From Isoetes taiwanensis (Eukaryota > Streptophyta > Lycopodiopsida > Isoetales > Isoetaceae): a stretch of DNA of 64,000 bases. Each line of letters opens with the position of its first letter. Within the stretch, counting starts at the first letter, position 1. The stretch covers positions 479,845 to 543,844 of the forward strand of contig JAJEKV010000111.1 of the NCBI GenBank assembly GCA_021234155.1. Reading direction: 5' to 3'. The position numbers were made by a program, and so were the translations under genes. Positions 22,283-34,825 of the stretch are shown here, piece after piece. Below the pieces are notes generated by a model, which worked only from the letters and a program-made list of their open reading frames with translations, did not search any database and was not told where the DNA came from.

Positions 22283-22477
22283 CTAACAGAGAAATTTCCA
22301 TTTCACAAGATACTCACCACCTGGAACTTTCACTGATTCTCTTTTATGGGCTATGAGAATTTCATGACCAATAGATTTATCGATATGTTGTGGTGATTGC
22401 CCAAACCTCACGTTGGAATTCAGCTTAGCTTTACTGTGCCGTAATCGCATTTCAAACTTTCTAGCATAAAGGTCCAA
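22283..22477 (-). pseudogene. Possible chromodomain-like fragment
   Basis: The minus frame contains VPGGEYLVKWKF near its end. 'EYLVKWKG' is the hallmark of chromodomains, including those at the C-terminus of chromovirus (Ty3-type) integrases. Only this one motif is visible and the expected tryptophan-containing continuation is not clear. Treat as a weak hint of a nested Ty3 fragment. Confidence 0.3.
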
Positions 22478-22479
22478 AC

Positions 22480-25400
22480 TTTTCTAAAATTGAGTAATTG
22501 ACGCTTTATGATAAAATATGTTGATTTGCATGTTTTCATGTTTCATTGCTATTAGATGGCATTATATGAAGTCACAACCATTTTAGCTCAAAAAAGCCGC
22601 TTGAGGTTGTGAATTTCTCCTTACTATAACAAATTTTGACCTAGCACTTTGCGGCCATGGGTTGTCAACCTAAGAGCTATAGTCCAATAATTTTTGATAT
22701 GTCTATAAGTCATGTTGATCTCAATTTTCACTAAAGAAGATTCGACATGCATCCAGACAAAATAGAACTAACGTGGTTTAACTAAACTATATATAAGCTT
22801 TCTAAGGGCACAAATAATGCACCCATTCATCTCCACACTCTATACACTATAATAAAGAATTTTATGAACTTAAATATAAAGTGAATAACCATGTATTCTT
22901 TTACATTTAGAAGTGGTTGCCACTACACAAAAAATTGTGAGCTTAGCCAAGGCAATAATACAAAAACTCATCTTTTATGGTAGGCAATATTTTTGCGAAT
23001 GTCACCCTTCCTTGGCAACATAGACTTGACTTCATGTTAAAGTAACATATTATGTACAAGATTTGATTTAAAATGTGACATGGACCATTTCGGCTCGTAA
23101 TTTAGGCTTGCCATATTTTAAAGCAAGATAGCATTCTTTTTCAACTCATGATTGACTTAAACATGTGATAGAAGTTTAAAAAATATAGTTTGTATTGTTT
23201 AGGGTGCAAAACACACGATGAAATCTTCATTTTTACTATCATAAACTTAGTACACGTGGTTTACGCTTAAGAGTTCCTACTTTAGGTATAATAATAGTAA
23301 CTTTAGCTTGTCTTTCATGATAGACTATAATTTTATGGGTTCAAGCTTCATTGGCAACATAGATCTCAATTTGATGTTAAAAATAACATACTACTATATG
23401 CAAGACGAATATAAACAGGGCATGGGACCATTATGGTCCACAATTAACTAATTCGTATAGAATTAAATCTCTAATTATGATTACCAATTTTATTTATTGT
23501 TCATTTTGTCACTTCTATACAATGATATGGCAATTTTCTACCTTTCTCAACACATAATTTTTGGAAAGGTGAGTGGAGATTCATATAGGTTCGCTTTGCT
23601 TGTACTTCTCAACTTTAACACATTAAATAATGCAATTTAGCAAACTAACCCAATTAAGATGAGATGGTTTGGCTTCTTGAATGATCATGGGCCATGTGGG
23701 CAATGGAAGAAGGAAGGAAGGGAAGGAAGAAAAATTTTAATCGCCTCTACGTAAAACCCACCTGTTATGGGGAAATGCATAGCAAAGCCATCTTTATTTT
23801 TCATAGCTCTAGCCTTTTATATTTGTTTTTCATTCTTTGCATTGCTTCCAATAAATTGAGAAGATAAAATACAAGTTTTGAGTTCACCATTCACATAGTT
23901 TATGAAATCCATGGAACACATAATTTCAAATGTATAACTTGAATGAACACTAGAAAGTTTATGCTAAACCTCAATATCGGGAGCATTGATTATTTTTAAT
24001 GAATAGAGTAGCCTCATGAGGTGCTTATATCCCGCACTGAAATCAAATTGATTAATATGAGGGAGTTCTTAATTTTAAAGAAGGTGTGACCCAGAAGGGT
24101 CTCTGCAATACTAACCTTGTTGATTTCTTGAAACAAACGCTTATGTTTTTTACGGTTTCGTTTTTTGGGTGATTCCACATCGTGGTAACTCATAATGTGA
24201 TTTTTAAGCGGATGACTTTGAATCATTTTACCTCCTATATAGACATAAGTTATCATTCACTAGAATCAAAAATAAAAGAAAATCAAAACCTCATCATCAA
24301 GGCTAATGGACATTTTTCTAGATAAAGCAAGTTGTCTAATACTTATATTTAAAATTTTAGGTCAAATTTCATTTTCCGCCGTGTGCTAGAGATTTGATTT
24401 GGGAATGCCTTCGAAACCTATTGGTTCACGTAATATTGCCAGCTTTGGACCCCGCCATGTTCAAACAACCCTATCTCCCTTCTCGCACTTCTGATTGAGG
24501 TGCGCTTTTGTGTCTTACCTCTAACTCGTAGAAAAATATTAAAAATAATGAAAAATCATAAAATTGTCTTACCGGAGACAGCTTTACTTTATCTAAACAT
24601 GTAGCTTAAAATGCATTCTGACTCCCCTTTGGTTTACCTAAGTGTAACTCCTGGGTGAATGGGGACCAATAGATTTTTAGGTATTTTTCCCATGCAACAT
24701 GACTGCCATATATTAACATATAAGAAGGGTTTTGACCGACATCAACCCTTGATTTTATGCGGAATTTTAACGCCGAACAAAGGCAAATGCACCTTTCCGG
24801 GTTCATCGCGGACGACTTCAGCGTTAATTACACAAGATAATTGAAAAGGACGCCAATTTGCACCTCTACTACAACCGGACTACCAGACTACGAACACATA
24901 CATATGTTTAAACCAAAACCCCATTATCCGCCTGCGCCCCATGATGCCTAGAGGATCCGGCAAACCCGCGCCGAGGCGCTGGTGTAGAGGTGGGCTGACA
25001 AAGCCAGCACACCTCCAAAGCCCGGAGGTTACGGAACAAGGTAAAGCACATTTCCGCCAGTTTCGTAATTGATCCGCTTTTGTTCTCAGAATTGATTTTC
25101 CGTGGTAATTATTTCGTGGTAATCGATTTCTCGTGGTAATTGTTCTAGATGTTTTGTCAGAATAATAGAGTTATTATCCCATAAAGCATGTGTCCTCTAA
25201 TATTTGAGTTCATATGTTCCAAAATGAATGCAAATAAATGCTTAATGTGGCTAAACAAAGATTCAAGAGGTTAGTTGTGTTTTTTATAGTTAGTTGTGTG
25301 CTCCATGAAGATTCAACTCTTTAAGTTGTGGTGTTTATAGTTATTTGTGTCAAAGCCGACTTGAATAAGGCATTATATTAGTTTCTATATCTGAGATGGT

Positions 25401-25640
25401 GATTCTACAATTGAAGTTGTGTTTTTATAAGAAGTTGTGTCTTGAGCATTTTAAGCAACGAACTGTTCGTGATTCTTTCAAATCGCGCTGCCGCCGCTTT
25501 GTTAGCTCCACCAAGCAAAAAGAACTTGCTCAGATTCTTTTAAAATCATGCCACGCCGCTTGTTGTGATATGTTTCACATAGCATATGTTTTAGCATTAA
25601 AGATTAAACCATGTACCGTAATTTTGCCGTGATCACAAAG
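22480..25640. other. AT-rich stretch, no gene seen
   Basis: Contains a GGAAG-rich patch at 23,705-23,735 and a short GC-rich island at 24,880-25,060. 'CGTGGTAAT' occurs three times at 25,098-25,142. Degenerate repeats of a motif around 'GTTGTGTTTTTATA' lie at about 25,270-25,300, 25,325-25,352 and 25,413-25,442. No coding region is supported. Confidence 0.4.
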
Positions 25641-25645
25641 GATAA

Positions 25646-26655
25646 TCAAAAAGGAGAACTGCTAAAGGCGACACCTTCGCAGTAAAAGCAAAGGATAGAT
25701 GAAGATGTTATCGCTACGCACTGGGCAGATGTATTGACGTTAGAAGATACATCCCAATAATAGCTCGTGTAGAACCCATGTCCGTAAGAAGATCTTGTAG
25801 AGGGTCGAATGGTATGTGGAGATCTTTGAAACCGTGGAAGACAGACTTCATTCATGTATAGGTAAGAGAGACCGATCAAATGAATTGTGCTGTGGGAAGT
25901 CTTATCATTACGCTGGCACAGATCATTCTTTCGCTCAAAGGCTAGCTGAAGTGGGCCAAAAAATAAGAAGAGCCTATAAAGAACAATCGATGCAAAGGCT
26001 AGCTCTTTAAAGAGACCGTGATAAGATCGTGACGACATGGCCGCATAACCTCTCTTTAAATTTAGCCGGAAAGTTGAGAGCCATTGACTTCTAAACTAAT
26101 ATGAGGGGCTGGGCGCTTGTTCGGACGAAAGCCATTAGCACGAGGCCCTGGGCAAAGGTCTACTTACAGCAAAGTGGAAGGATAAGGAAGAAGCTAGCCT
26201 GAAGCAAGTGTGGAAACTACAGGCGACAAAGCAGCCTTACAAGTGACGGCGACAAGGCCGTGCGCTTGGAGGCAATGAACAAATTGAAGAAATATGTCGA
26301 CAAGTATCCACTTGGTTCAGCTTCACCCATCCAAATAACGTGGATAGGTTTTTAGGTCCACTAAAGCTATTTATATCAGCTAGAAGGTATGACAAGCAAG
26401 ACTTTGAGATATTGAACATCATGACGAAAATCCGTGCGCCAATGCCCGGCAGATGTAGTGCCATACGATACCGTAACAAAAAAGGTAATCATTTGGAGCA
26501 AGCCGGAGGACTTCATCGAGAACTCCGACATACATTTTATGATAATAGATGGCCAAGATTCAATAGAGGCCCAAAAGATTCTCATCAAGAAGGCAACAGA
26601 TACCGAATCGGGCTTGTTCTATAAGTCAGATTCTCAGCCGAAATCACGGCCTTAA
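25646..26655 (+). pseudogene. Unrecognised broken coding region A inside the candidate transposon
   Basis: Several plus frames join into a protein-like series: HWADVLTLEDTSQ (about 25,715-25,760), VEIFETVEDRLHSCIGKRD (about 25,815-25,870), GLLTAKWKDKEEASLKQVWK (about 26,155-26,215), NNVDRFLGPLKLFISARRYD (about 26,335-26,395), FEILNIMTKIRAPMP (about 26,404-26,448), then VTKKVIIWSKPEDFIENSDI (about 26,470-26,530) and GQDSIEAQKILIKKATDTES. The composition (charged and hydrophobic residues alternating, few Ser/Arg artefacts) is that of real protein. Shifts occur near 26,240 and 26,450. I do not recognise the family. The opposite strand has a 130-codon frame at 25,646-26,038, which I take as a shadow. 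Confidence 0.45.
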
Positions 26656-26659
26656 GCGG

Positions 26660-28340
26660 CTCAACAACAACCCGAATCCAGTCAAATGTTTAATTCTAAA
26701 TGACATGGGAAAAACTTTCTATACAAAAGGTAATTCTCTTCCTCATTTTTATTTTTCAGAGTTTGCAATCGCCAAGCCGACAAGAAGGCAATCAAGGCCA
26801 GCGATTTGCCTCTAAAATAGAAGCGCTGGTTCCCTGAATGGTGACGCTTCTCATCAATAAGCAAATCGCTACCGGGCGATTATTATTAGAATAATAAATT
26901 ACACCACGCCACGATTTAAAACGCATGCCTCCGGAGGAGACATGGCTATCCTGATAGCCATGTTCTCAAAGTAGGCAAATCTGCCATGGCATCTTTTTAG
27001 CATTGTAATATGAATCGCCACAGCGCTTTTGCCTATATGACGGTGAAACGCCTACCATTCCAAAACCCTTTGCTATTTAGAGAAGGCTGGGAGCGATTTG
27101 CCTTCTATTATGAAATCGCTGGCGATTTTAAACTAGAAGATTGTTCAATTCATGATTGCGAAGCTAACGGTTATTCCTGCGCCTTACAGAGCAACTTGAT
27201 GCTTCGGGAACCAAAGGATTGAATATAGGAAGCCAATGCCTAATTTAATGTACGTACCCAAAAGAATCAATTCAAGTTGTCGGAAAGGACACTAGTCGCA
27301 CTATAATACGTGACAAGACCAAGACACCGCAATCAAAGAAAAAAAAAAGGAGATGAAAAAGGTGATGTCAATAAGAACCAACCGCACTCCAAGGATACCG
27401 CAAGATAGTTTTTGCTGTGATTCAGAGGGGAGAAATGGAATGAATTTCGGTTTACGGAGAAGAAGTTGCTGATTCGCTATTAAGGAAGATTTCTCCTGAC
27501 ACATCAATTTTGATATCCATATAATGATGAGGAAGGCCTGTGGATTGGATCGATCAAGAACTCATCTCACCCCGATAGATTAATCGAAGGAAATCCTTTT
27601 ACAAGAAAATTCAAAGAATAAAGGCTATGGAATCCTTTGGAGATGCATGCTAATTTGAGCTGAAAAATATTAGAGTGCTCAAAGCAGCGCTTGGTGAGGA
27701 ATCAAAGGCTTACATCGAAAGTGGTCGCTACCTGAGTTAGGACTCATGCAAAAGTATAATGTCTCCAACTTAATTTCCACCTAAAGAAGTATGTATTTTG
27801 TCCAAGGACTTTGTCAAGCGCCAGGCCAGCACGGTAAAGATCGGGGATTCACACGTTGCATCCTAATTGAAACTTAAAAGTCGCTAAGCAGAAGCGCACT
27901 CGAGACTAATCCACATTTTTTATCAAGGTCCACCGGTTTCGCGCGTGCCTTGCCGTAGTAGGGTGCGTGTGCCCATGATATCACACTTTCGTGTTTGATA
28001 GTCACGAGGCACCGATGGTCGCTGATGACTATAATACGCTCTTCAACATATGCAATGGTTTCACGACGGAGATGAATCCACAATAATTGTCACTATATGT
28101 GTCCTATGATATGCTCTAACTGGGCCGCAAATGACTTGGGACGCGGAAAGTCATAATGACAAAAGCATCCTCATAGATGAAAACAAGGATTAAAGGAGTT
28201 CAAAGACAAAGAAGTAAAATTTCTCATGTGCTTATTATAATGATATCCATGATGGATGATAAGGAATAATTTAAAGGCTTAAGGGAAAAAAACCAGATGG
28301 AGACAAACTAGCATGGCAAATGGCTGCTGGCTAGATAACG
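26660..28340. other. Transposon interior with short anonymous frames
   Basis: The small plus frame at 27,010-27,222 (starting MNRHSAFAYM) and the minus frame at 27,874-28,083 are open but unrecognised. The motif 'atcgct.ccgggcg.t' recurs at 26,866-26,880 and 29,239-29,253, and a related form is at 19,950-19,963. No firm gene. Confidence 0.3.
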
Positions 28341-28860
28341 ATCCGGCTAAACGCCTTCTATCCGAGCAAGAAGACAAGGGTGTCAAGGTCGTGGAAGAGT
28401 TAGAGGAAGAAGAGGAAGAAAACGAGGATGACCCAGCTTCTGTGGGGCCATTACATTAAGTATGAGCCCTAACTTCACATAAGGGGAAGCTCAAACAAGA
28501 ACGTTCTCTATAATCTTCCAAGATCTCATTGAAGCATTTTGTCCATTGGGAACTTAATTTGCCGAACTTTACGCTGAGGATACATCGGTAGAGAAGCTTG
28601 AAGTTAGCAAGGAAATACCGTACGCCGCTCGGCGATCGAGCCAAAAATTCTGACCTCTCTTTGAGAAAGTACTAGAGGAAGCACCTAGGACCAATCTACA
28701 GCTAGCAAAAAGCAAAGCTTCTTCCTCTAAGGCTGAAATACCTTCAGAATTGCTTTGCATGAACGGAGATTATGAGACGTGCATTACGGTTCCAACCTCA
28801 TGGATGACATAATTTGAAAGCAAAGTGACACTAAGAACCTATCGACATGCCCGTGGAACA
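28340..28860 (+). pseudogene. Unrecognised broken coding region B (acidic stretch, then mixed)
   Basis: The plus frame reads LLSEQEDKGVKVVEELEEEE with an acidic run (about 28,350-28,425), then FQDLIEAFCPLGT (about 28,515-28,555) and FAELYAEDTSVEKLEVSKEI (about 28,560-28,620). It continues with FEKVLEEAPRTNLQLAKSKA (about 28,660-28,720) and IPSELLCMNGDYETCITVPT. It may continue region A, the acidic run acting as a linker, or be a separate gene. Opposite-strand frames here are Ser-rich and look like shadows. Family unknown. Confidence 0.4.
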
Positions 28861-29399
28861 TCCCAAGCAGCCATTATAGAACATGATGACAATAACAGAT
28901 GATGATAATAATAATACGATGTATGAAGCGTATCTAAATCAAACTCCAAATCTGAAAATAGCCGTGTTAGCGTGAAGAGTAATGAACTATCAAGCGTGAA
29001 GTTCGGGACTGCATGTGACTAACTGATGTGGAGCAGTTTAAGCGCATGTGAGACAACTCCTAATAAAGATGCAACCGTATTAAAGACATCATGGGGAATG
29101 ATAAAGATGAGCAGAATCGTGACAATGTTTTTGTTTTGATATCCATGCATTTTTACAAACTACAAGAGAAATCACCGGGCGCCGATGAGTTTCCTAGAGA
29201 TCATATTTTAAATTATGTTGACATGCATCATTAATGAAATCGCTACCGGGCGCTAAGCCGCTTCCATTTCTTTGTCTCTATACGCCACTGTTTCTCCTAC
29301 GTAAATGATCCCGCTTCCCCAAAAGTACCGGTCTTTGATTTGAATGGTGTGTTATGTAGAACGCTACTCAAAGTAACGCTTTGAAAGTCATGGTAAGGC

Positions 29400-29740
29400 G
29401 AACTATTTGAGACACGCATTCAAATATGTTTACCCAGCCACTCTTTATCCGGCGGAGATGTTGACCAGGCCTTCACCGCTTACAGTAATTTGGTCATCTA
29501 TGGAGCATAGAAATATACAGGATGTCTTGAAAGTAGTACCGAAAGCAATAGGAAATTGGGCCCATCCTGATCAAAGTAAAATGTGCTTCATCTACAAAAC
29601 CCTAAAGAACCTATTGTGTAAAAGATATTTGTGAAATGTTGCTTCAATCAACATACCATTAAACCATCCTATCATCCCTCAAGATTTTGACAAAGATGAC
29701 TTCCTCGCTTTGTTAGTGTCTTGCATGAAATAGCTTCAGA
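29400..29740 (+). pseudogene. Unrecognised coding-like fragment C
   Basis: The frame at 29,407-29,634 reads FKYVYPATLYPAEMLTRPSP and later HRNIQDVLKVVPKAIGNWAH. A shifted continuation reads FDKDDFLALLVSCMK to about 29,730. Protein-like composition, no known motif. It could be the tail of the plus-strand gene of the candidate transposon. Confidence 0.35.
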
Positions 29741-30684
29741 AAACTAAGAGATACAAAACAACATACCCTCAAGAACTTGATCAACAGTGGAAAAATTGAT
29801 GTGGACCTTGGAGAAAATCGTTTCCAGAAAGGGAACTTTTTGATATATATGTATACAGAAATACACTTTCCAAAAAGTTTTGATTGATGAAATATACTTT
29901 ACACCAACCTCATTCAATATATATTGTGTTCTTATATCAAAGATATTTCTGTTCTCAGGTAATGTATTGTTTTTTTATATTGTATATGGTCGGTTATACT
30001 TGCAATAATTTGTATGTATATACCCCCGTCAATAATTTAGGTATAAATAGTATATGAAATTGGTAAACCATCGGCTTCGGTCTCCGCCAGTTGTTATTAT
30101 GGTACATTCTATTACCAAGAAGATGAACCATGCTGACCGTGTGCCGCTGAAGCAGAAATAGAACCGTGGACCCGTTTGATGTCGCTAAGTTATGAATCTC
30201 AGTCCGGCCATCCTGATCCCTTTGATGTTGTAATCCATCTTATATGGAATCCGTGAGCATGGTTTGTTCATGATCGCATGTGATTCTCGTGGATCACTCG
30301 CAGCCACCGTCATGATGAACCTGGGATTAGTTTTTAAGTTTATGTTCTATTATAATGCATTATTTATGAAAGAAAATGCTGCCACGCATTTGAACCATGA
30401 AAATCGCTTGTAGCAACTTGCTTGCCGCTATTTATCTCGTAGCACCAATACCCCAATGTTAGATTTCGTTGTCAAACCGTGAATGTAACAATTAATAAGC
30501 AATTTCCTACTTTTTATTGCCAACACTGTCATAATATGGGTCATTTGCATCAATATTTGAATGCCTTTTGCATTTCAACATGCACTTTCCTAGCCCAAAA
30601 TGAACTCAAGTAACGCGTGGTTAATTCAACATAATGATCAATAAAAGGCTTATACCAAGACGATTTTGGAATGTGTTCCACCTC
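29740..30684. other. AT-rich right end of the candidate transposon
   Basis: No plus-strand gene seen. A minus frame at 30,550-30,732 (HIPKSSWYKPFIDHYVE within it) is protein-like but runs across the proposed transposon boundary at 30,700. This is either chance or a point against that boundary. Confidence 0.3.
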
Positions 30685-30700
30685 TAATTGAATGATGGTT
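30685..30700. repeat. Right terminal inverted repeat
   Basis: TAATTGAATGATGGTT, the exact reverse complement of 17,874-17,889, followed by ATTG (30,701-30,704), which repeats the four bases before the left end. Confidence 0.65.
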
Positions 30701-31990
30701 ATTGTTACTGAATTGATCTTGTCGCATTTCAATCATGGATTCCATGATATCCTTTTACCACTCATTACTAGATATCTATACTTTGTTTTCCAAAGTATTA
30801 AGTGTATTCAGAGAAAAATTGTTACTTAGCTTTTGGTCCTAGAATTTGGCGCTTATAGTATGGAAGAAAATTGAAGTCACATGGCGTTTCTAAAAGAGAA
30901 ATGCATGCTTTTGGCCTTTGTAGGAGCCGGTAGTAGATAATAAACCCAGATAATTTATTTTGCCCAACATAAGGTTCTTATTTATAGTTGGTAATCTATC
31001 ATAGAACTCACCAAATAAAGTTCTATGCTCAACAAGATGTTGTCATTCTTATGTAATTTCATCTTGTTTAATAGAGCTACTTGGGGACAGACCTCAATAA
31101 CTATGGCATTTAGGCACATTCCTCTCTATGCCTTTTATTTTTAGGTTTGTAAAGATAAGAAGGCCATAGCATAACTTCTTTCTATGTCCCTCAATAGCTC
31201 TAACTGAAAGAGTTTGAGGAGCTCAGTGTCTTCTTTGGCTAACACAAATTGTTATGGCATTTATAAAATGGAAATTGAAGGATCTTTTCTTGGAGAAAGC
31301 ATTCAAAAATGCAATCGAGCATCGTGACTTTTCTCAGAGATTTACCTAGAGATTTAGTTTGAAAAGCTTAAAGGTTTGCAATCATGAAGTCTTTTTATTT
31401 TTTCCCCCGGCATGAAAAGATGCTTCATTTTCCTCGTGTTGCATATGGATTCCTTATAAACTCAATCTACACTTTTCCACATACAAGTTATCTCTATCTT
31501 TGTAAGTTTTGTTTTTCAAATTCTAAAAATAGCAAAATTTAATATCCCTATCCTCATATTATTCCATATTTTTGTTTTAATTCTGAGCATAAAGCTTTCT
31601 ATGCCCAAAATATTTATAACGATTATTTCATTCCAAATAGTCTAGTTGGTGCGCATTACATCACATTCTAATTCATGTGATTTTGCAAGATGGAGATATG
31701 CTTGAGATATGCTTTCAACATATTGATATAAAACTCTAAATGCCTAATCTAGAAGATTGTGGTATGTATAACACTTGCTACTTAACATTGCAACATTCTA
31801 GTTAAAATGATGTTCCCTTCTTATCAATGTGGAGAACATAGGGAAGTGTAATAGTAAAGCATTTACGTGATGATCCAACATAGCAAATTATGCACCTTCA
31901 ATGAAATTATAGACAACTATAATGTGCACATATAGTTTTAACGCATTCATCGATACCTATTCTATTCAAATGTTTGTTGAAAAGCATTAG
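30701..31990 (+). repeat. Segmental-duplication block 2, continuation of the non-coding repeat
   Basis: Collinear with 2,316-3,590: 'ttccatgatatcc', 'tagatatctatactttgtttt', 'gcataacttctt', 'tcttggagaaagcattca', 'atgcccaaaatatttataacga', 'gttaaaatgatgttccc' and 'gatacctattctattca'. Small indels separate the copies. Non-coding. Confidence 0.8.
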
Positions 31991-34825
31991 GGGTAATGTT
32001 GGTAAGAAATTCAATGGAGATGATTGTTTTACACTTGAAAATATATGCATAAAGAAGATCCAACCACTTTCTGCCAAATTTAAAAAATGCCAGCTATATC
32101 CCTACCCACCTTTTATCACATGAGCATATGCCACCGTGGTGCTTGAGGTGAGAAGAAACACCCTATATACGCATTTCAAAGTGTTGGAAAAACACCCTTC
32201 CTCAAGTGGATAGAAAAATACACTAGAATGTCAAGAAGAAGGGATTTAGACCCCTAGTATAATGCATCAAAAACATCAAAAAAAAACCCTTCCACACACT
32301 CACACTAGTTTATACGTGTCTTCATGTGAATCCCCTAGAGTTATATCTTATAGTTATTCTATCTTTTTGCTCAAGCCTGACATCCTAAAAATCATATTTT
32401 TGTTCACAGTTTTTCATATACCGTAGTATAATGACAAGTGTTCATTCCAAATATGAGGGCATCTTATGCGTGTTTCTTTTCATCTAAAAACGGTAAGATT
32501 AGATTGTCACAAGAGTTCCCTATGCAATGCATCATTTTATAAATGGATTATGTTTTAATAACATAATTTCTTTCCAAGTAATGCAATATTGTATTTGTTG
32601 TTGCAATGTAAGTCTGAGTAGAATCTAATTCAAGTTCTCCGCGCCATCGTTTTCAAGCAATGGGGTGTGATATTTCAATTCCATAGACTGTTTTTCACAT
32701 CCAAATTTCCTCATTTGCCCTTGGGGTTGCTCCTAAAGGGCAAACCGGGTTATATGGGTTTTCGCATATTTTGGGTATATGCTGGTACATACCGAATATG
32801 CTAAAACTACCCCAAACTTGCTATAGGTAGTAAACCGTCTACTACATCTATTGTTGGCTGGCTACTATTCAACCATCTAACTCGTGGATGAGGAAGAGAA
32901 GAGAATGTGAAAGTCGTGATAAATGAAGGGACATTAATTCCCCGATTGCATATGAAAGGCTTCAGTAAGCTTCGACGTTGATGGGCGCAGAGCCTATGTT
33001 GTAATCAAGGCTATTAAACCTAAGTTTTTAGCTTATGAGCCAACATCTTTCTACCGAAAATCCCAAGGAATGCAAAGCACAATAATATCCTCGCTTATGG
33101 CACCTTTTATATGGTGCGAAGTCGCTCTGTTGTCGGGTGGGCGCTCAACCGCCAAATTTTGGATTCCACACTCCATTTTGATTTGCCACTTCATCCACGG
33201 TGAACCGGAGGGCAACCCTCTCTGCGGCACAAAGACCTTGTTTCTTAGAAGAGATAGTCATCGATAAACAAAATTTAGTGTCGAAGCAATATCAGAGAGG
33301 CATATTGCCTTTATTTATCATGTTGCCTTCAAATGGAATGTATTTAACTTGTCATTTAAACTTGCAAGTTTTTTTGGAAGGAGGAACTAAAATGTTTATT
33401 AAAACAAGCAAAGTACGAATATCCGCCCATTCATTTTACATTAATTATCGATATGCGTACCTAACCGAGCCATCCATCTAGGATGATTCAAGACAGACAT
33501 ACATGATATTTTATTATATACTTACTTCCATAACACAAATACAAGGTCTTGAGGGCCGGGTTAGTCGAGCTATCACTTGTCAAGCATGATTTTCAAATGC
33601 TTATCCAATTTTCCCAACAAGCCTACGCTTATAACGGATAAAAGAAAATTTGTATACTCCACTAGATGACCTTGCTAAAAAACACAATAAAAGAAAAAGC
33701 ACTAAAAGAAGAAAAACCATAAAATACGTTTCCAAAGTTTTGAACACACTAGTCTGTGACCTTTCGGGATCCGCAGATATCTCAATTCGGCATCACTTCA
33801 GAGTCGACTATATATGTAATCTAATCCACGCCCACACTATATATAAACCATCCCATGGTTCACGAGGTCCTACTGACTCGTTGGTATAATGGATGCACTC
33901 TTTAATAGTAGAAAGTGAACCCTATATAGCATGTATTGAATAGAATTAGCTTGATGGCAAGAATATATAAGCTTCCATCTCACAAACCCGTATGATACTC
34001 TAAATGTTGCAAGGAGGAATACGAGAGCTACGAATTTCTTTTTGAATTGCTCTAGGTTTCTAAGGCACGGAAAATTCGAGGTAATTTTGCATTGTTGTTT
34101 CATCCATCACTTAGAGTATCTCCTGCTTTGTAGGAGCCTTGCAAAATAACCTTAAAATTAAACAAGGTCGTGGATGCTCGTGGGTCTGCTATTGCTTAGC
34201 AAAATGCATTGATAATGAATTGCCTAAGATAGTGCTCTTGTAAGCCAGAAATTGTGTACCGTTGCCCTTTAAAATTCTGAAAGTTATAGCATGTAAGAGA
34301 CCTGGTAACAATGTTGGCCAGTTGATCATGAAAATAATTGAACTGATGCTTACCAAAATATCTGGAAAAAAGAAACTGATTGAAATATATATCTCTACTC
34401 TGTGCAGCAGCTAAATGGGCTCTACAAATTGATCAAGGAATATCATCATGCCGTTTGTTAAAGTATAAAACCTATATATGTGATCTCATGCTACAGGTAC
34501 ATAGGCTGACCCGTACATTTGTACAGCTGGCAGCATGTGTCTACTCTTGTATTATGTTCATTTGTTCAATGAAACAGTCCGTTCCATTTTCCTCTTCTCT
34601 GGCATCCTTTCTCTTTTATACTGAACTCCATAAACATTTATCATCCACCTCCCCTGACTGAATCTGGGAAGTAATTTGGGTCAAAACATGCCAAAAATCA
34701 AATAAGTAGCAATTCATAAACTATGGATGAAAGATGATCCTTGAGGTACCTGGTTAAGAGTGCATGGAAATAGCAGGCTGAGCTTCAAGGCCTGGCCTAT
34801 AAGCTTTCCTTGCCATTGCCAATGT
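31990..34825. other. Non-coding stretch with a hairpin repeat at 32,740-32,930
   Basis: The hairpin repeat (copy 3) shows 'gcccttggggttgctcctaaagggc' just upstream and 'gggttttcgcatattttgggtatat' after it. Short frames at 33,070-33,481 and 34,380-34,661 are anonymous. An A-run occurs at 32,278-32,286. 34,100-34,825 probably holds the 3' flank of the minus-strand gene at 34,826-35,264. Confidence 0.4.

Larger units (their letters stand above)
17874..30700. mobile_element. Candidate 12.8 kb DNA transposon with 16-bp terminal inverted repeats
   Basis: The ends are AACCATCATTCAATTA (17,874-17,889) and its exact reverse complement TAATTGAATGATGGTT (30,685-30,700). ATTG flanks both sides (17,870-17,873 and 30,701-30,704). 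In the paralogous block the same place reads with a single ATTG (2,316-2,319) and no insert. Terminal inverted repeats, a short target duplication and an empty site together argue for cut-and-paste insertion. Inside are a minus-strand relic with a GHTHEDVD motif (18,920-19,300) and plus-strand coding remains (25,640-29,740). Beyond 16 bp the two ends differ. Nested later insertions are possible. I do not recognise the superfamily from its ends. Confidence 0.6.

Noticed and set aside
25646-26038. 130-codon minus frame
   Set aside because: The plus strand over the same bases has more natural protein text that continues on both sides, so the minus frame is a shadow.
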